Source: Streptomyces sp. NBC_00335 (lineage in GTDB: Bacteria > Actinomycetota > Actinomycetes > Streptomycetales > Streptomycetaceae). Taken from it: a stretch of DNA of 64,000 nucleotides. Location of the stretch: NCBI RefSeq assembly GCF_036127095.1, contig NZ_CP108006.1, positions 4,889,501-4,953,500 on the forward strand, in the 5' to 3' direction. Under the pieces are notes generated by a model. That model worked only from the letters and a program-made list of their open reading frames with translations, ran no database searches and was not told the origin of the DNA. The stretch's first letter is position 1, and each line of letters starts with the position of its first letter. The position numbers and the translations under genes are program-made. This document shows, piece by piece, positions 18,903 to 26,517 of the stretch.

Positions 18903-19907
18903 TCACTGGGAGGCGTGCGACAGGTATCCGTACTGGACCGCGCGCATGCCGGCCTGGAACCGGCTGCGCACGCCCAGGTGGGCGAGCAGCCCGGTGATCA
19001 CCCGGCCCACGGTGCGCGTGGACACGCCCAGGCTGTGGGCGATGGCTTCGTCCGTCCGCCCCTCGGCCATGAGCCGCAGTACCGCTGCCTGCTGCCGGGT
19101 GAGGACCTCCGGCTCGCAGGGCGCCACCGTCGGTCCCAGCGGGGTGGCGGCCTGCCAGATGTGCTCGAACAGCGTGACCAGCAGGGAGATCAGCCCCGGG
19201 CTGGTGACCAGCGCCGCCGCGGCCGCGGTGTTCGTCGCGTCGACGGCCACCAGGGCGCTGCGGCGGTCCACGATGGTGAGGCGGTTGGGCAGGACCGGGC
19301 TGGTGCGGACGTGGGCTCCGATGCCCTCCAGCCACGTCACGTACTCCCGGGCGTGGTTGTCGTGGCGGACGCTGTCGAGGTAGACGGTCCGCATCACGAT
19401 GCCCCGCTCCACGTTGCGCAGGTTCAGCGGCCGGGCCGCCTCGATGCTCGCCTGCGACATCTGCGAGTCGGGGGCGAACGACAGCACTTCGGAACGGGTC
19501 TGCGCGGACAGCAGCTCGATCTGGTCCCGGATCGCGTCGATGCCCTCCAGGTACCGGATCCCGGACTTGGCGGAATCCTGGGACGAGGAGTCGGCGATCT
19601 CGGCCATCAGATCGACGACGGCGGCCCGCGTGGCCTCCATCCGCTGCTGCTGGGCGGCGAGTTCGGCCTGCTGGCGCGCGTGGAGGAGCTGGAGCGCGAG
19701 CTGCGGATCGACGGCGCGCCCCTGCCCCGGGTCGCTCCCGCCACCGCGCAGCAGCGCCATGTCACTGAGCCGGGCCAGTGCGCGGCGTACGTCGTCCGGG
19801 GCCAGCGCCAGGCGCTCCGCCAGCTCCGGAACACCGTCCCGGGGATTGGCCAATTTGCCTCGGTAGACCGATGCGGTCACGTCATCGAGTTCTAGCCGAC
19901 CGAACAT
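18903..19907 (-). CDS. LuxR-type transcriptional regulator with TrmB-like N-terminus
   Basis: 334 residues. The N-terminal ~70 residues look like a TrmB/MarR-like winged helix (VPELAERLALAPDDVRRALARL), then a phospholipase-D-like sensor region. The C-terminus is a LuxR/GerE HTH (LTRQQAAVLRLMAEGRTDEAIAHSLGVSTRTV). No receiver domain is present, so it is not a classical response regulator. This architecture is common and mostly uncharacterised in Streptomyces. It is divergent from the cytidylyltransferase-like gene; the ligand is unknown. Confidence 0.87.
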   Translation of the reverse strand: MFGRLELDDVTASVYRGKLANPRDGVPELAERLALAPDDVRRALARLSDMALLRGGGSDPGQGRAVDPQLALQLLHARQQAELAAQQQRMEATRAAVVDLMAEIADSSSQDSAKSGIRYLEGIDAIRDQIELLSAQTRSEVLSFAPDSQMSQASIEAARPLNLRNVERGIVMRTVYLDSVRHDNHAREYVTWLEGIGAHVRTSPVLPNRLTIVDRRSALVAVDATNTAAAAALVTSPGLISLLVTLFEHIWQAATPLGPTVAPCEPEVLTRQQAAVLRLMAEGRTDEAIAHSLGVSTRTVGRVITGLLAHLGVRSRFQAGMRAVQYGYLSHASQ

Positions 19908-20213
19908 TGCCGCCCACCCCCTGGAAGACCATGCATTGGCACATCGGCGCAGCTCAAACGCCCTGCGTACGGCGTCAGGCTAGCGTGACCGGCGGCCCGG
20001 CCGAAGGGCGGGCGGCACGGAACCCGACGCCGATATCCGGCCGACCCAAACCTGCAGACTCCCCGTATCCGGGAACCCGGGTATCCGGGTATCCGATCTG
20101 TCCTGTGTAGGACATGTCGAGTCCAAGACACCCGCAAGCCCTGGTTCCCCCCTCCCGCCTGCGGCAGCCTTGACCACGCCAGCAGGAACCACTGCACCGC
20201 TCGGAGGACCCCC
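19908..20213. promoter_or_regulatory. Divergent intergenic region with short palindromes
   Basis: 306 bp without a gene. It holds a TGTCCT-4 bp-AGGACA inverted repeat at 20099-20114 and, just before it, a cluster of TATCCGGG repeats (about 20066-20095). Position suggests operators for the LuxR-type regulator or the gene at 20214. Confidence 0.4.
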
Positions 20214-20637
20214 GTGTCTCAGATCATCGGTTACGCGTCAGGCGTCTTCGACCTCTTCCACATCGGCCACCTCAACCTCCTGAAGCAGGCCCGCGCCCAG
20301 TGCGACCACCTGGTGGTCGGCGTCCTGACCGACGAGGCCGCCCGCCACCAGGGCTTCCCCCCGGCCATCCCCCTCCACGAGCGCATCGAGGTGGTCCGCT
20401 CCATGAGCTGCGTGGACGAGGCCGTCGCCGACCACACCCCGGAACACCAGGCGAACCTGGACGCCTGGCAGCAGATCGGCTTCCACCGCCTCTTCAAGGC
20501 CGAAGACTGCCGCGACACCCCCCCGAAGCGAGCACTGGAAAAGCGACTTTGCCGCCCTGGGAGTCGAGGTCATCCACCTCCCGAACACCCCGCACGCCCC
20601 CAGCACCAACCTCCACCGCCTGATCCAGCAGCTCTGA
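20214..20637 (+). pseudogene. Frameshifted nucleotidyl (glycerol-3-phosphate cytidylyl-like) transferase
   Basis: The N-terminal ~100 residues are a cytidylyltransferase domain: GYASGVFDLFHIGHLNLL contains the HxGH nucleotide-binding motif. At a run of seven C (20518-20524) the frame is lost. Removing one C restores a continuous protein, DTPRSEHWKSDFAALGVEVIHLP and onward, to a TGA at 20635-20637, giving about 140 residues. Without the correction the reading frame becomes a low-complexity tail running through the tRNA fragment to 20783. Either a recent mutation or a sequencing error in the homopolymer. Confidence 0.75.
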
Positions 20638-20664
20638 CCCACTGCTGCCAGAAGCAGACACCAA

Positions 20665-20694
20665 AGGCCCCCAGCCAAGATCGGCTGGGGGCCT
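20665..20694 (+). terminator. Hairpin terminator before the left att copy
   Basis: 12-bp perfect arms (AGGCCCCCAGCC) with a 6-base loop, 28 bp after the cytidylyltransferase stop. Confidence 0.75.
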
Positions 20695-20699
20695 CTGCG

Positions 20700-20746
20700 C
20701 TTGTGCCCTCGGCAGGATTCGAACCTGCGACACCCGCTTTAGGAGT
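20700..20746 (-). repeat. Left att-like copy: 3' part of tRNA-Arg(CCU)
   Basis: 47 bp identical to 22617-22663. On the minus strand it reads the CCT anticodon loop, a variable loop, the T arm GCAGG-TTCGAAT-CCTGC and the acceptor strand CGAGGGC. The 5' half of the tRNA (D arm, acceptor partner) is absent: the sequence diverges right after the anticodon. It is therefore an attachment-site core, not a functional tRNA. Confidence 0.85.
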
Positions 20747-21154
20747 TCATCCTTTGCGTCATGGTGCTTGTCTGGGGGCGTGAGGGCTATGCACTTGAAG
20801 TGCCCCGGTGGTTGCCGTCGTTCGTCGACGTTGCCGTCAAGTGCTGCCGTCAGGTAGGCGCCACATCCTGCGGGACCCGAGGGCTGAGACACCTCAGCAC
20901 GCTAACTCGTCAAGCCGCAGCGGCCACCGTCCTCTGACAGGCGTGATCGACAGGCCCTCAGCCCCTGGTTGTTCTGATATTGCCATCGAGCAAGGGCCGG
21001 GGGCTGGTCTGCCGCTCGGCGGCCGCGCGTTCCTTGACGATCGTGGGGATGGCGGCCAGGGCCTCAGCCGAGCGGTCATGTTTGCTCCTCATGCCGGCCA
21101 GGGCGAAGGAGAGCCGGCCGCGGGTGGGGTCCGCGTGTGCGGGAGGATCGCTTC
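20747..21154. other. Gene-free stretch inside the remnant element
   Basis: 408 bp right of the left att copy. No convincing ORF, hairpin or repeat family was recognised; short GTTGCCGTC repeats occur near 20811-20851. Confidence 0.5.
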
Positions 21155-21499
21155 GTGACCACTCTCATCCCGCCTCCCGGGCCCGACCGACACCGGGCGA
21201 TCGTCAGCGAGGTGGCCCTCCTGTGGGCCGCGCACCACCCCGGGCCGTTCCCCGACGTGCCGTTTGATCACAGACACGATCTGGCGTACCTGGATCTCAA
21301 TATGGCCGGCTGCGTCATGACCTACCTCAAGAACGATGGCGTCCCCGGCCCGGGCCACGTCGAGGTTCTCCGGGACTGCCTACCAGAGCTCCGTGCGGCC
21401 GTAGCGCTGCTGGCGCGTTCGGCGGAGTACCGCGAGGGACTCAGGGTCTTCAGAGGCTTGCTCGCGATGGCCGAACTGATCCTCACCGACGGGGCATAA
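21155..21499 (+). CDS. Hypothetical protein of the remnant element
   Basis: 114 residues from the GTG at 21155, with GGGAGGA 7 bp upstream. Soluble and mostly helical; it includes HRHDLAYLDLNMAG and a Leu/Ala-rich C-terminus. No domain recognised. It lies between the two att copies, so it is probably element cargo. Confidence 0.55.
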   Translation: MTTLIPPPGPDRHRAIVSEVALLWAAHHPGPFPDVPFDHRHDLAYLDLNMAGCVMTYLKNDGVPGPGHVEVLRDCLPELRAAVALLARSAEYREGLRVFRGLLAMAELILTDGA

Positions 21500-21579
21500 G
21501 CCGGTCGCCGCCCGGCCCACACGCATCGCAGTTTCCGAGGCACCAGCAGGGACGACCCGGCGCCAGTCAAGATCACCTG

Positions 21580-21775
21580 TCAGAGGGCAGCCACCTGGAC
21601 GGGGAACGCGGTTTGCTCGTCGAACGATTTGCCGTGTTGCAGGCAGTGATAGAGCTGGCCGAGTAGGCGGTTGAAGAGGTTCCTCTGGGCGGCGGTGGAC
21701 TTCTTCCCGGATGCCCTGGTGACTGGCGAGGCACCGGCGTAGGCCTTCAGTCCGCGGGCGTCGGCGAAGCGGGTG
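21580..21775 (-). pseudogene. IS110-family transposase remnant (C-terminal, internally deleted)
   Basis: The minus frame reads RFADARGLKAYAGASPVTRASG, the IS116/IS110/IS902 transposase signature, then jumps directly to the family C-terminus AAQRNLFNRLLGQLYHCLQ and FDEQTAF before a TGA. The segment normally between these blocks (about 50 residues) and the whole N-terminal DEDD domain are missing. Confidence 0.8.
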
Positions 21776-21913
21776 CAACGTCATGGGCTCGCTGTGGGGG
21801 CACACCCGGAACAGCAGCACCGGGAACGCTCTTAGCAACGGATTAGAGCCGGCTTGCGAGCGCGACAGGAAAGCCCATGGCGGCCCAGAATCACAACAAC
21901 GGATAGTGGCGGG

Positions 21914-22228
21914 ATGACTCACCGCTCCGCGTACGTGTGCCTCTCCTGCCGGATCTCCCTCAAGCACTCCGAGCAGCGGACGTACCGCTGCCCGAGGTGC
22001 CGCCGGGAGATGCTCCTGGCCGGTGACGCCTTCGAGGCTCCGCCACAGCGGGACCGGGACGCCTGGAGGGTGGTCTCCGTCCTCCTGCATGCCGGCCTGG
22101 ACTTTCGGCAAGCATGCTGCGGCTGCGGACCCGGCTACCGCCCCCGAAATCTGCGTGAGGTGCGAGAGCGGCTCACGTACGCACGACGCACCGGTACTCC
22201 TGTTGCGCGCGCGCTTGCCAGCCCCTAG
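21914..22228 (+). CDS. Small zinc-ribbon protein
   Basis: 104 residues from the ATG at 21914. A zinc ribbon near the N-terminus is formed by CLSC and CPRC, with a further CCGC later; the rest is basic. No HTH or enzyme motif. Located inside the remnant integrative element next to the integrase stub. Confidence 0.6.
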   Translation: MTHRSAYVCLSCRISLKHSEQRTYRCPRCRREMLLAGDAFEAPPQRDRDAWRVVSVLLHAGLDFRQACCGCGPGYRPRNLREVRERLTYARRTGTPVARALASP

Positions 22229-22337
22229 GCGAAAGAGCAGAAGGCAACCGCTGCGTCATCTCCGGCCTTGTACCGGGGCCAGCGCTGCCCGTGGGGGTCG
22301 GTCGCTTCGACCTCGCGCACTGTGCGGATCAGTGTGG

Positions 22338-22553
22338 CCGGGCCTTCGGGTCGTTCGCCTGCACGATGCCCGCCACGGCACCGCGACGCTGCTGACTGCT
22401 GCGGGTGTGGCGCCGAGGGTCATCATGGAGATCCTCGGACACAGCCAGATCAGCATCACCATGGACGTGTACACGCACGTTGTGGACGACACGAAGCGGG
22501 AAGCGATCAGCCACATGGACCGGATGCTGAGGCGCCAGCGACCGAGTACGTGA
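22338..22553 (+). pseudogene. Tyrosine recombinase (integrase) C-terminal stub
   Basis: About 70 residues of a phage/ICE-type integrase: LRVVRLHDARHGTATLL carries the HxxR box, ILGHSQISITMDVYTH carries the second His and the nucleophilic Tyr, and a charged C-terminus ends at TGA 22551-22553. Everything before the HxxR box, including the catalytic Arg I and the core-binding domain, is missing or scrambled. It lies 64 bp from the right att copy, the usual int/att arrangement. Confidence 0.85.
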
Positions 22554-22580
22554 CCCCGTTGCCGTCAGGCGGTGCAGTCA

Positions 22581-22612
22581 AACGGCCCGGAGCGTGATCG
22601 CTCCGGGCCGTT
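22581..22612 (+). terminator. Integrase terminator
   Basis: 14-bp perfect arms (AACGGCCCGGAGCG) with a TGAT loop followed by TTTTCCC-type sequence, between the integrase stub and the att copy. Confidence 0.85.
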
Positions 22613-22616
22613 TTCC

Positions 22617-22663
22617 CTTGTGCCCTCGGCAGGATTCGAACCTGCGACACCCGCTTTAGGAGT
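22617..22663 (-). repeat. Right att-like copy: 3' part of tRNA-Arg(CCU)
   Basis: Second perfect copy of the 47-bp tRNA-Arg(CCU) 3' sequence. Again the 5' half is missing, so the functional tRNA must lie elsewhere, most simply further right beyond other integrated DNA. Confidence 0.85.
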
Positions 22664-22846
22664 GGGATCGAATCCGTGCCGGGCAGTTCCGGCCCGTGCC
22701 GCGTGGTGCTGAACCTCCTGGTCAGCGCAGCGCGGCACGGTGCCCAATCCGGCGTATGACACCTAATGCCGACCCATCCGCTCACGCATCGCTCACGCAT
22801 GCGGGGGTTCTGACCTGCGCTCTCGCATCCGTCACCCGACGACAGA

Positions 22847-23287
22847 TCAGGGACCGCCCCCGCTTCGCACCACGACAGCAGCCGAGAATCCGGCATGCCG
22901 CAGTGGCGCTGCTGCCTCGATCATCCCTGCCAGCGCGGTGTGAGCCACGCGGAGCTGAGGGCTCAATCGGCCCCCCTCCCCGAGGGGGGCTATTGCACTT
23001 CGATGCAGGCGGACGGCGCGGCGGTAGAGGAGTTCGATCTCGCGGTTGAGGGCGAGGACGGACATCTGGGGGTCGCGGGAGATGAGGTACTGGCCGAGTA
23101 CGTAGAGGAAGCACTCATGCTCCTTCTCGCACATGTTGTCCCGGTCCCAGACCTTGGCGACTTCGAACTGGCTGGGGGTCATGTGGTCGAGTGCGGTTTC
23201 CCGCGGCATACCGTCCTCGCCGGCATCCTTGACGAGGTCCCACAGTTCGAGGCCGAGGTCGGAAGGCGACCTGCGTCGGGAGTTCAC
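22847..23287 (-). CDS. Mobile-element-associated regulatory-type protein (RacP-like?)
   Basis: 146 residues, charged. It begins with a helical region (ELWDLVKDAGEDGMPRETALDHM) that could be a winged helix, then a TPSQFEVAKVWDRD stretch and a Leu/Arg-rich C-terminal helix pair. Its start overlaps the stop of the upstream gene by 4 bp (ATGA), so the two are coupled. Similar small partners are seen in actinomycete integrative elements; that match is from memory and tentative. Confidence 0.5.
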   Translation of the reverse strand: MNSRRRSPSDLGLELWDLVKDAGEDGMPRETALDHMTPSQFEVAKVWDRDNMCEKEHECFLYVLGQYLISRDPQMSVLALNREIELLYRRAVRLHRSAIAPLGEGGRLSPQLRVAHTALAGMIEAAAPLRHAGFSAAVVVRSGGGP

Positions 23288-24228
23288 GGCTGTTCCCCTT
23301 TCCCGCCGCCGAGGAGTCGGGCGAGTTCGTCATCCATGTCGGTCTGGCCGGTGGTGACGACGTGCTCGCACCAGTCGCAGACCGCGCGAACCTTCTTGAT
23401 GCTGTCGAGGACGGCTTCCTCTTCCTCGGTCGTCAGCAACTCTTCCTGGGCTAACACGACGGCGTTCTGCATGGACACGCAGAAGCTGGTGCACTGGCCC
23501 AGGATCCTGAGGACGGAGGACGCCGTCTCGCGGTAGCTGACCGTCGGACCGGTCTCGCTGAGGGCGGGCTCGGGTTCAGGGCTGGGACGTACCGGCCCTG
23601 GTACTCCCCACTGTGCTTCCGCCTCTCGTTCCATCCGACGGGCGCGGTCGCGATGAGCGTCACGTACCGCGCGTCGGAAGGCCGGGTCTTCGACGGCAGC
23701 TTTCAGGACCTCCGTGCGATCGGCCAGCTGCGTGACTGCCTCCGCTGCCTCCTTTGTGTCACGTAGGAGGCGCTTGGCTGTGTCGATGCGTTCGGTAGGA
23801 GTGGCCGGCACGTGGGGCAGTGAGTGGCGCGCACGCTTGGCGGCGTCGTAGTGCCAGGCGCCGCGATGGTGAGGGTCCAGGTCGTCCGACGGCTCTTCCC
23901 TGATCAACTGGAACCGGTTCGACTGCCCGGCGAGAATTTCGTGAACCGTCCACGGCACGTCGTCGCGCCTCGTGTCCGGCGGCCAGGCCCTCGTGACGTA
24001 GAGATACTTGGCGAGTGTCGTCTCCTTCACCCGGATCTGTCGGGAGAAGAGGGACCTGATGCGGGTGATCTCGCCGTCGCCACGCGGACGTCCCTCCAGC
24101 ATCTCGTTCAGGATGTCGCCGATCTCGAAGTTGCTGGCGCTCTTGGACCGCACGGCACGCCGGGCGCGGTGGACATAGGCAGTCCACTGCTCTCGGGCGA
24201 AGCCATCAGGGATTTCAAGGGTGGGCAT
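23284..24228 (-). CDS. DUF6192-like protein of integrative elements
   Basis: About 314 residues from the ATG at 24228 (MPTLEIPDGF); the upstream start at 24294 is less likely. Hydrophilic. The N-terminal half has a possible HTH (VKETTLAKYLYVTRAWPPDTR) and WTVHEILAG; the C-terminal third is acidic with CDWCEHV. The whole resembles the DUF6192 family found in Streptomyces plasmids and ICEs. It is coupled to the following gene by a 4-bp overlap. The role is unknown; a DNA-binding replication or transfer regulator is possible. Confidence 0.55.
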   Translation of the reverse strand: MPTLEIPDGFAREQWTAYVHRARRAVRSKSASNFEIGDILNEMLEGRPRGDGEITRIRSLFSRQIRVKETTLAKYLYVTRAWPPDTRRDDVPWTVHEILAGQSNRFQLIREEPSDDLDPHHRGAWHYDAAKRARHSLPHVPATPTERIDTAKRLLRDTKEAAEAVTQLADRTEVLKAAVEDPAFRRAVRDAHRDRARRMEREAEAQWGVPGPVRPSPEPEPALSETGPTVSYRETASSVLRILGQCTSFCVSMQNAVVLAQEELLTTEEEEAVLDSIKKVRAVCDWCEHVVTTGQTDMDDELARLLGGGKGEQP

Positions 24229-24671
24229 GCTCGGATCCTCTGCTTGAAGCGAAGGCCAGATGTAGGAGCACGCCCCCGAAGCTGTTACGCGCACGAGACC
24301 TGACCACCTGGCAAGCAGCGTCCCGCTCTGTCACCCATTCGGGCAGGTACGCACACCGGCGCCTAGTGGCACGGGCAATCGCCACCACGCGCCACGGCGC
24401 ATCCGTCCAAACCCGCGCACAGCAGCGCGCCTCCCGGGCTGGGAATCCTCAGGAGTCAAGGAGTTCGGGAACGCCCCGGTCAGCGGCTTGCCGTCCACGT
24501 GCCGTCGAAGCGCTTAGACGAGATGAGCGCCGAGCCCGAACTTGGCGCGCCCCGTATGCGTGTGACCCCGGGCGGTCGGTGGATGGGGGAGAGCCGGGCC
24601 AGGCGCAGACCAAGTCGGTCCCATCGTCGTCGCGCCTGGTTCCGCGCGACGTTCGTCGTGATGGTGTGGTC
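24229..24671. other. Gene-free stretch
   Basis: About 440 bp upstream of the DUF6192-like gene. No coding frame with typical Streptomyces third-position bias and no hairpin was recognised. It presumably holds the promoter of the leftward gene pair. Confidence 0.4.
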
Positions 24672-25043
24672 CTAGCTTCGGACGCGGATGCGGACCAACA
24701 GCAGGGTCAGGACTCCTGGTGTCACCGCCAGAGCCGCGTACCCGAAGATCCCACGCGAGAACGCAAGTTGTGCGTACTCAGCAGGAGCGTCAGAGGACGT
24801 GACGCTGATCGCCCAGACGGCCAGCGGAATCGCGATTGTCAGAAGCGCGAGCCACGCGCCGCGCCGGGCAAGGAGAGCTTGATCCGGGTGACCGGTCAGC
24901 ATCCGGACCCCAGCCGAGGCCAACACAAAGCCTGCGGCGCCGAATGCGGCGGCGAAGAGAATTGCTGACGGGTTGTCGTTGAACACGATGACAGCGATGG
25001 CCGCGTACCAAAGGCCCGCGACTAGTGACACCAACGCGGACAT
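24672..25043 (-). CDS. Small integral membrane protein
   Basis: 123 residues with four hydrophobic segments (residues ~5-20, 27-46, 65-83, 98-117) joined by short charged loops; C-terminus RIRVRS. No domain recognised. Last gene of a leftward run of small membrane or secreted proteins. A degraded copy of its 3' third lies at 55833-56010. Confidence 0.65.
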   Translation of the reverse strand: MSALVSLVAGLWYAAIAVIVFNDNPSAILFAAAFGAAGFVLASAGVRMLTGHPDQALLARRGAWLALLTIAIPLAVWAISVTSSDAPAEYAQLAFSRGIFGYAALAVTPGVLTLLLVRIRVRS

Positions 25044-25105
25044 GCCGCGCCCCTTCCTACGGGTCGGGCCCCGAAGGATCGCTCGCTCGGGGCCCTTCTG
25101 ACGGG

Positions 25106-25468
25106 TTAGCCGGCGGGCGGAGCGGAGGGTTTGACCTCGAAGATTTCGTTGACCGCTCCGTTGTCGCCCTTCTCGACTCTCCTGCTGCTACCCGGAGGGT
25201 CGCTCTGGTTCTGCTGCCCAGTCGGCTGCCCAGGCGGCCGTACGTCCACGGTGATCTGGCTGCCGCTGGCGTCCTTCGCCGGCTTGCCGTCCGGGCCCAT
25301 GACGGGCATCCGGTCAGGCAGCTTTGTCGTGTCCACCGTGCCGTCGGCCTTTACCCACGGAGGTCGTGGAGGGGCGGGCGGCCTGTCGGAGGCTGTGGCG
25401 GTCATGACGCCTCCGGCGACGAGGATGCCAGCACCTGCCAGCACCGATACGAAACGTGCCCTGTTCAA
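25106..25468 (-). CDS. Small secreted protein
   Basis: 120 residues. N-terminal Arg then a hydrophobic core (FVSVLAGAGILVAGGVMTATAS) forms a signal peptide, likely cleaved near residue 27. The mature part is Pro/Asp/Gly-rich and hydrophilic with no Cys. Unknown function; part of the small-gene run. Confidence 0.6.
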   Translation of the reverse strand: MNRARFVSVLAGAGILVAGGVMTATASDRPPAPPRPPWVKADGTVDTTKLPDRMPVMGPDGKPAKDASGSQITVDVRPPGQPTGQQNQSDPPGSSRRVEKGDNGAVNEIFEVKPSAPPAG

Positions 25469-25477
25469 GCGTGCCTC

Positions 25478-25768
25478 CTACGGTTCGATGTAGTGGAAGC
25501 CCGACCAGATGCCAACATTCCAGCCGTACCAGTCCCCGCCGTACTGGACGGACGTGTAGCCAGTCGTGCCGTAGTAGCCACCCCCGCAAGGCGGGGCGCC
25601 GCTGAAGTTCCATGACTGCGTGTACTGGCCCGACGCAGAGGCGCTGTACTGCCATTCCCCGACCAGAGCGCAGACATACCAGTCCGCGCCATCCCACTTG
25701 TAGTACTCGTACTTCGTGTATCCCTGCCTGGTAGGCGGACCGCGGGCCGTGTCCGGGACCGTCTCCAC
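25478..25768 (-). CDS. Tyr/Trp/Gly-rich small protein, possibly 5'-truncated
   Basis: About 96 residues from a GTG at 25768, without a clear ribosome binding site. Very aromatic: repeated YYKWDGADWYVC, GEWQYSAS, GGGYYGTTGYTS and GDWYGWNVG blocks with two Cys, as in extracellular wall or surface proteins. No signal peptide precedes it in frame, so the start may be wrong or the 5' end lost. Lies 14 bp after the upstream membrane-protein gene. Confidence 0.45.
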   Translation of the reverse strand: METVPDTARGPPTRQGYTKYEYYKWDGADWYVCALVGEWQYSASASGQYTQSWNFSGAPPCGGGYYGTTGYTSVQYGGDWYGWNVGIWSGFHYIEP

Positions 25769-25782
25769 GGCTGGCTGTGCGG

Positions 25783-25992
25783 TCAGCGGTCTTTGACTCC
25801 TGAGCCCAGCATGACCATGCCGGTGGTGAGGCAGGAGAGGCCGATGGCAACCGGTGGGAATCCGGCGCCGGGAATGGCATACAGGGCGACCCCCACCAGC
25901 GTGGTGAGAGCACCGACTATGGACAGGACGCACGCGATGCGGAACTCGGTGACCTGGTGTCGTACCCAGGTGGTGGCTCTGACTGCGGGCAT
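25783..25992 (-). CDS. Small membrane protein (two TM segments)
   Basis: 69 residues. A ~20-residue N-terminus (MPAVRATTWVRHQVTEF) is followed by hydrophobic segments around residues 20-40 and 46-62. It starts 5 bp after the stop of the upstream gene, so it is cotranscribed. No known family. Confidence 0.55.
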   Translation of the reverse strand: MPAVRATTWVRHQVTEFRIACVLSIVGALTTLVGVALYAIPGAGFPPVAIGLSCLTTGMVMLGSGVKDR

Positions 25993-25997
25993 CGCGC

Positions 25998-26312
25998 TCA
26001 GCCGCCCATGGGCGTCGGGCGCCGGGAGACCCATACGGCCCGCAGGAGGCAGGCAACCGCTGCCGCGCTGAACACCATGCCGGCCGCGGTGCAGGCCATC
26101 ACGGCCGGGTCGGGTGCGTCCAGGATCCTGGGGATGGCGTTCAAGGGCGCGAGGGCGTAGATGCAGAGCAGGGCCCAGGCGCATGACACGGCAGCGGCCC
26201 GCGTCGGCCACTTGGGCGGCGTCCAGCCGGCGAGGATCGCCACGGGGACGGGAAGGGCGAGCAGGGTGGCCGCCGCGAGGGCGATGGCGTGATACGCCGG
26301 GTTTCCGTTCAC
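25998..26312 (-). CDS. Small membrane protein (about three TM segments)
   Basis: 104 residues from the GTG at 26312. Hydrophobic segments at residues ~5-27, 37-57 and 71-92, ending in a basic tail. First gene of the leftward small-protein unit 26312 to 24672. Confidence 0.55.
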   Translation of the reverse strand: MNGNPAYHAIALAAATLLALPVPVAILAGWTPPKWPTRAAAVSCAWALLCIYALAPLNAIPRILDAPDPAVMACTAAGMVFSAAAVACLLRAVWVSRRPTPMGG

Positions 26313-26517
26313 TGGTACCTCTCTGGTGCGAACGCCCACCATAGACGCCGCCCATCTGACGAGTTCATGCCGGAGTCCGGCAAGATTCCGGCTTGTGGGA
26401 CTGCCGTCAGAGATCCGTCAAAGACGCGTAAGAAATGTATAAAGTAGCCGGTGGTGTGCCGGGAAGCCTGGTCGGCGAACAGGGGATAACTCTCTTCGCG
26501 GAACGGGGACTTCTGCC

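Noticed and set aside
20700..20746. Intact tRNA gene
   Set aside because: Only the anticodon-to-3' part is present; D arm and 5' acceptor strand are missing, as at 22617-22663.
20214..20783. 189-residue cytidylyltransferase-like protein as read
   Set aside because: The last ~85 residues are low-complexity and run through the tRNA fragment; one-base correction gives the expected C-terminus ending at 20637.
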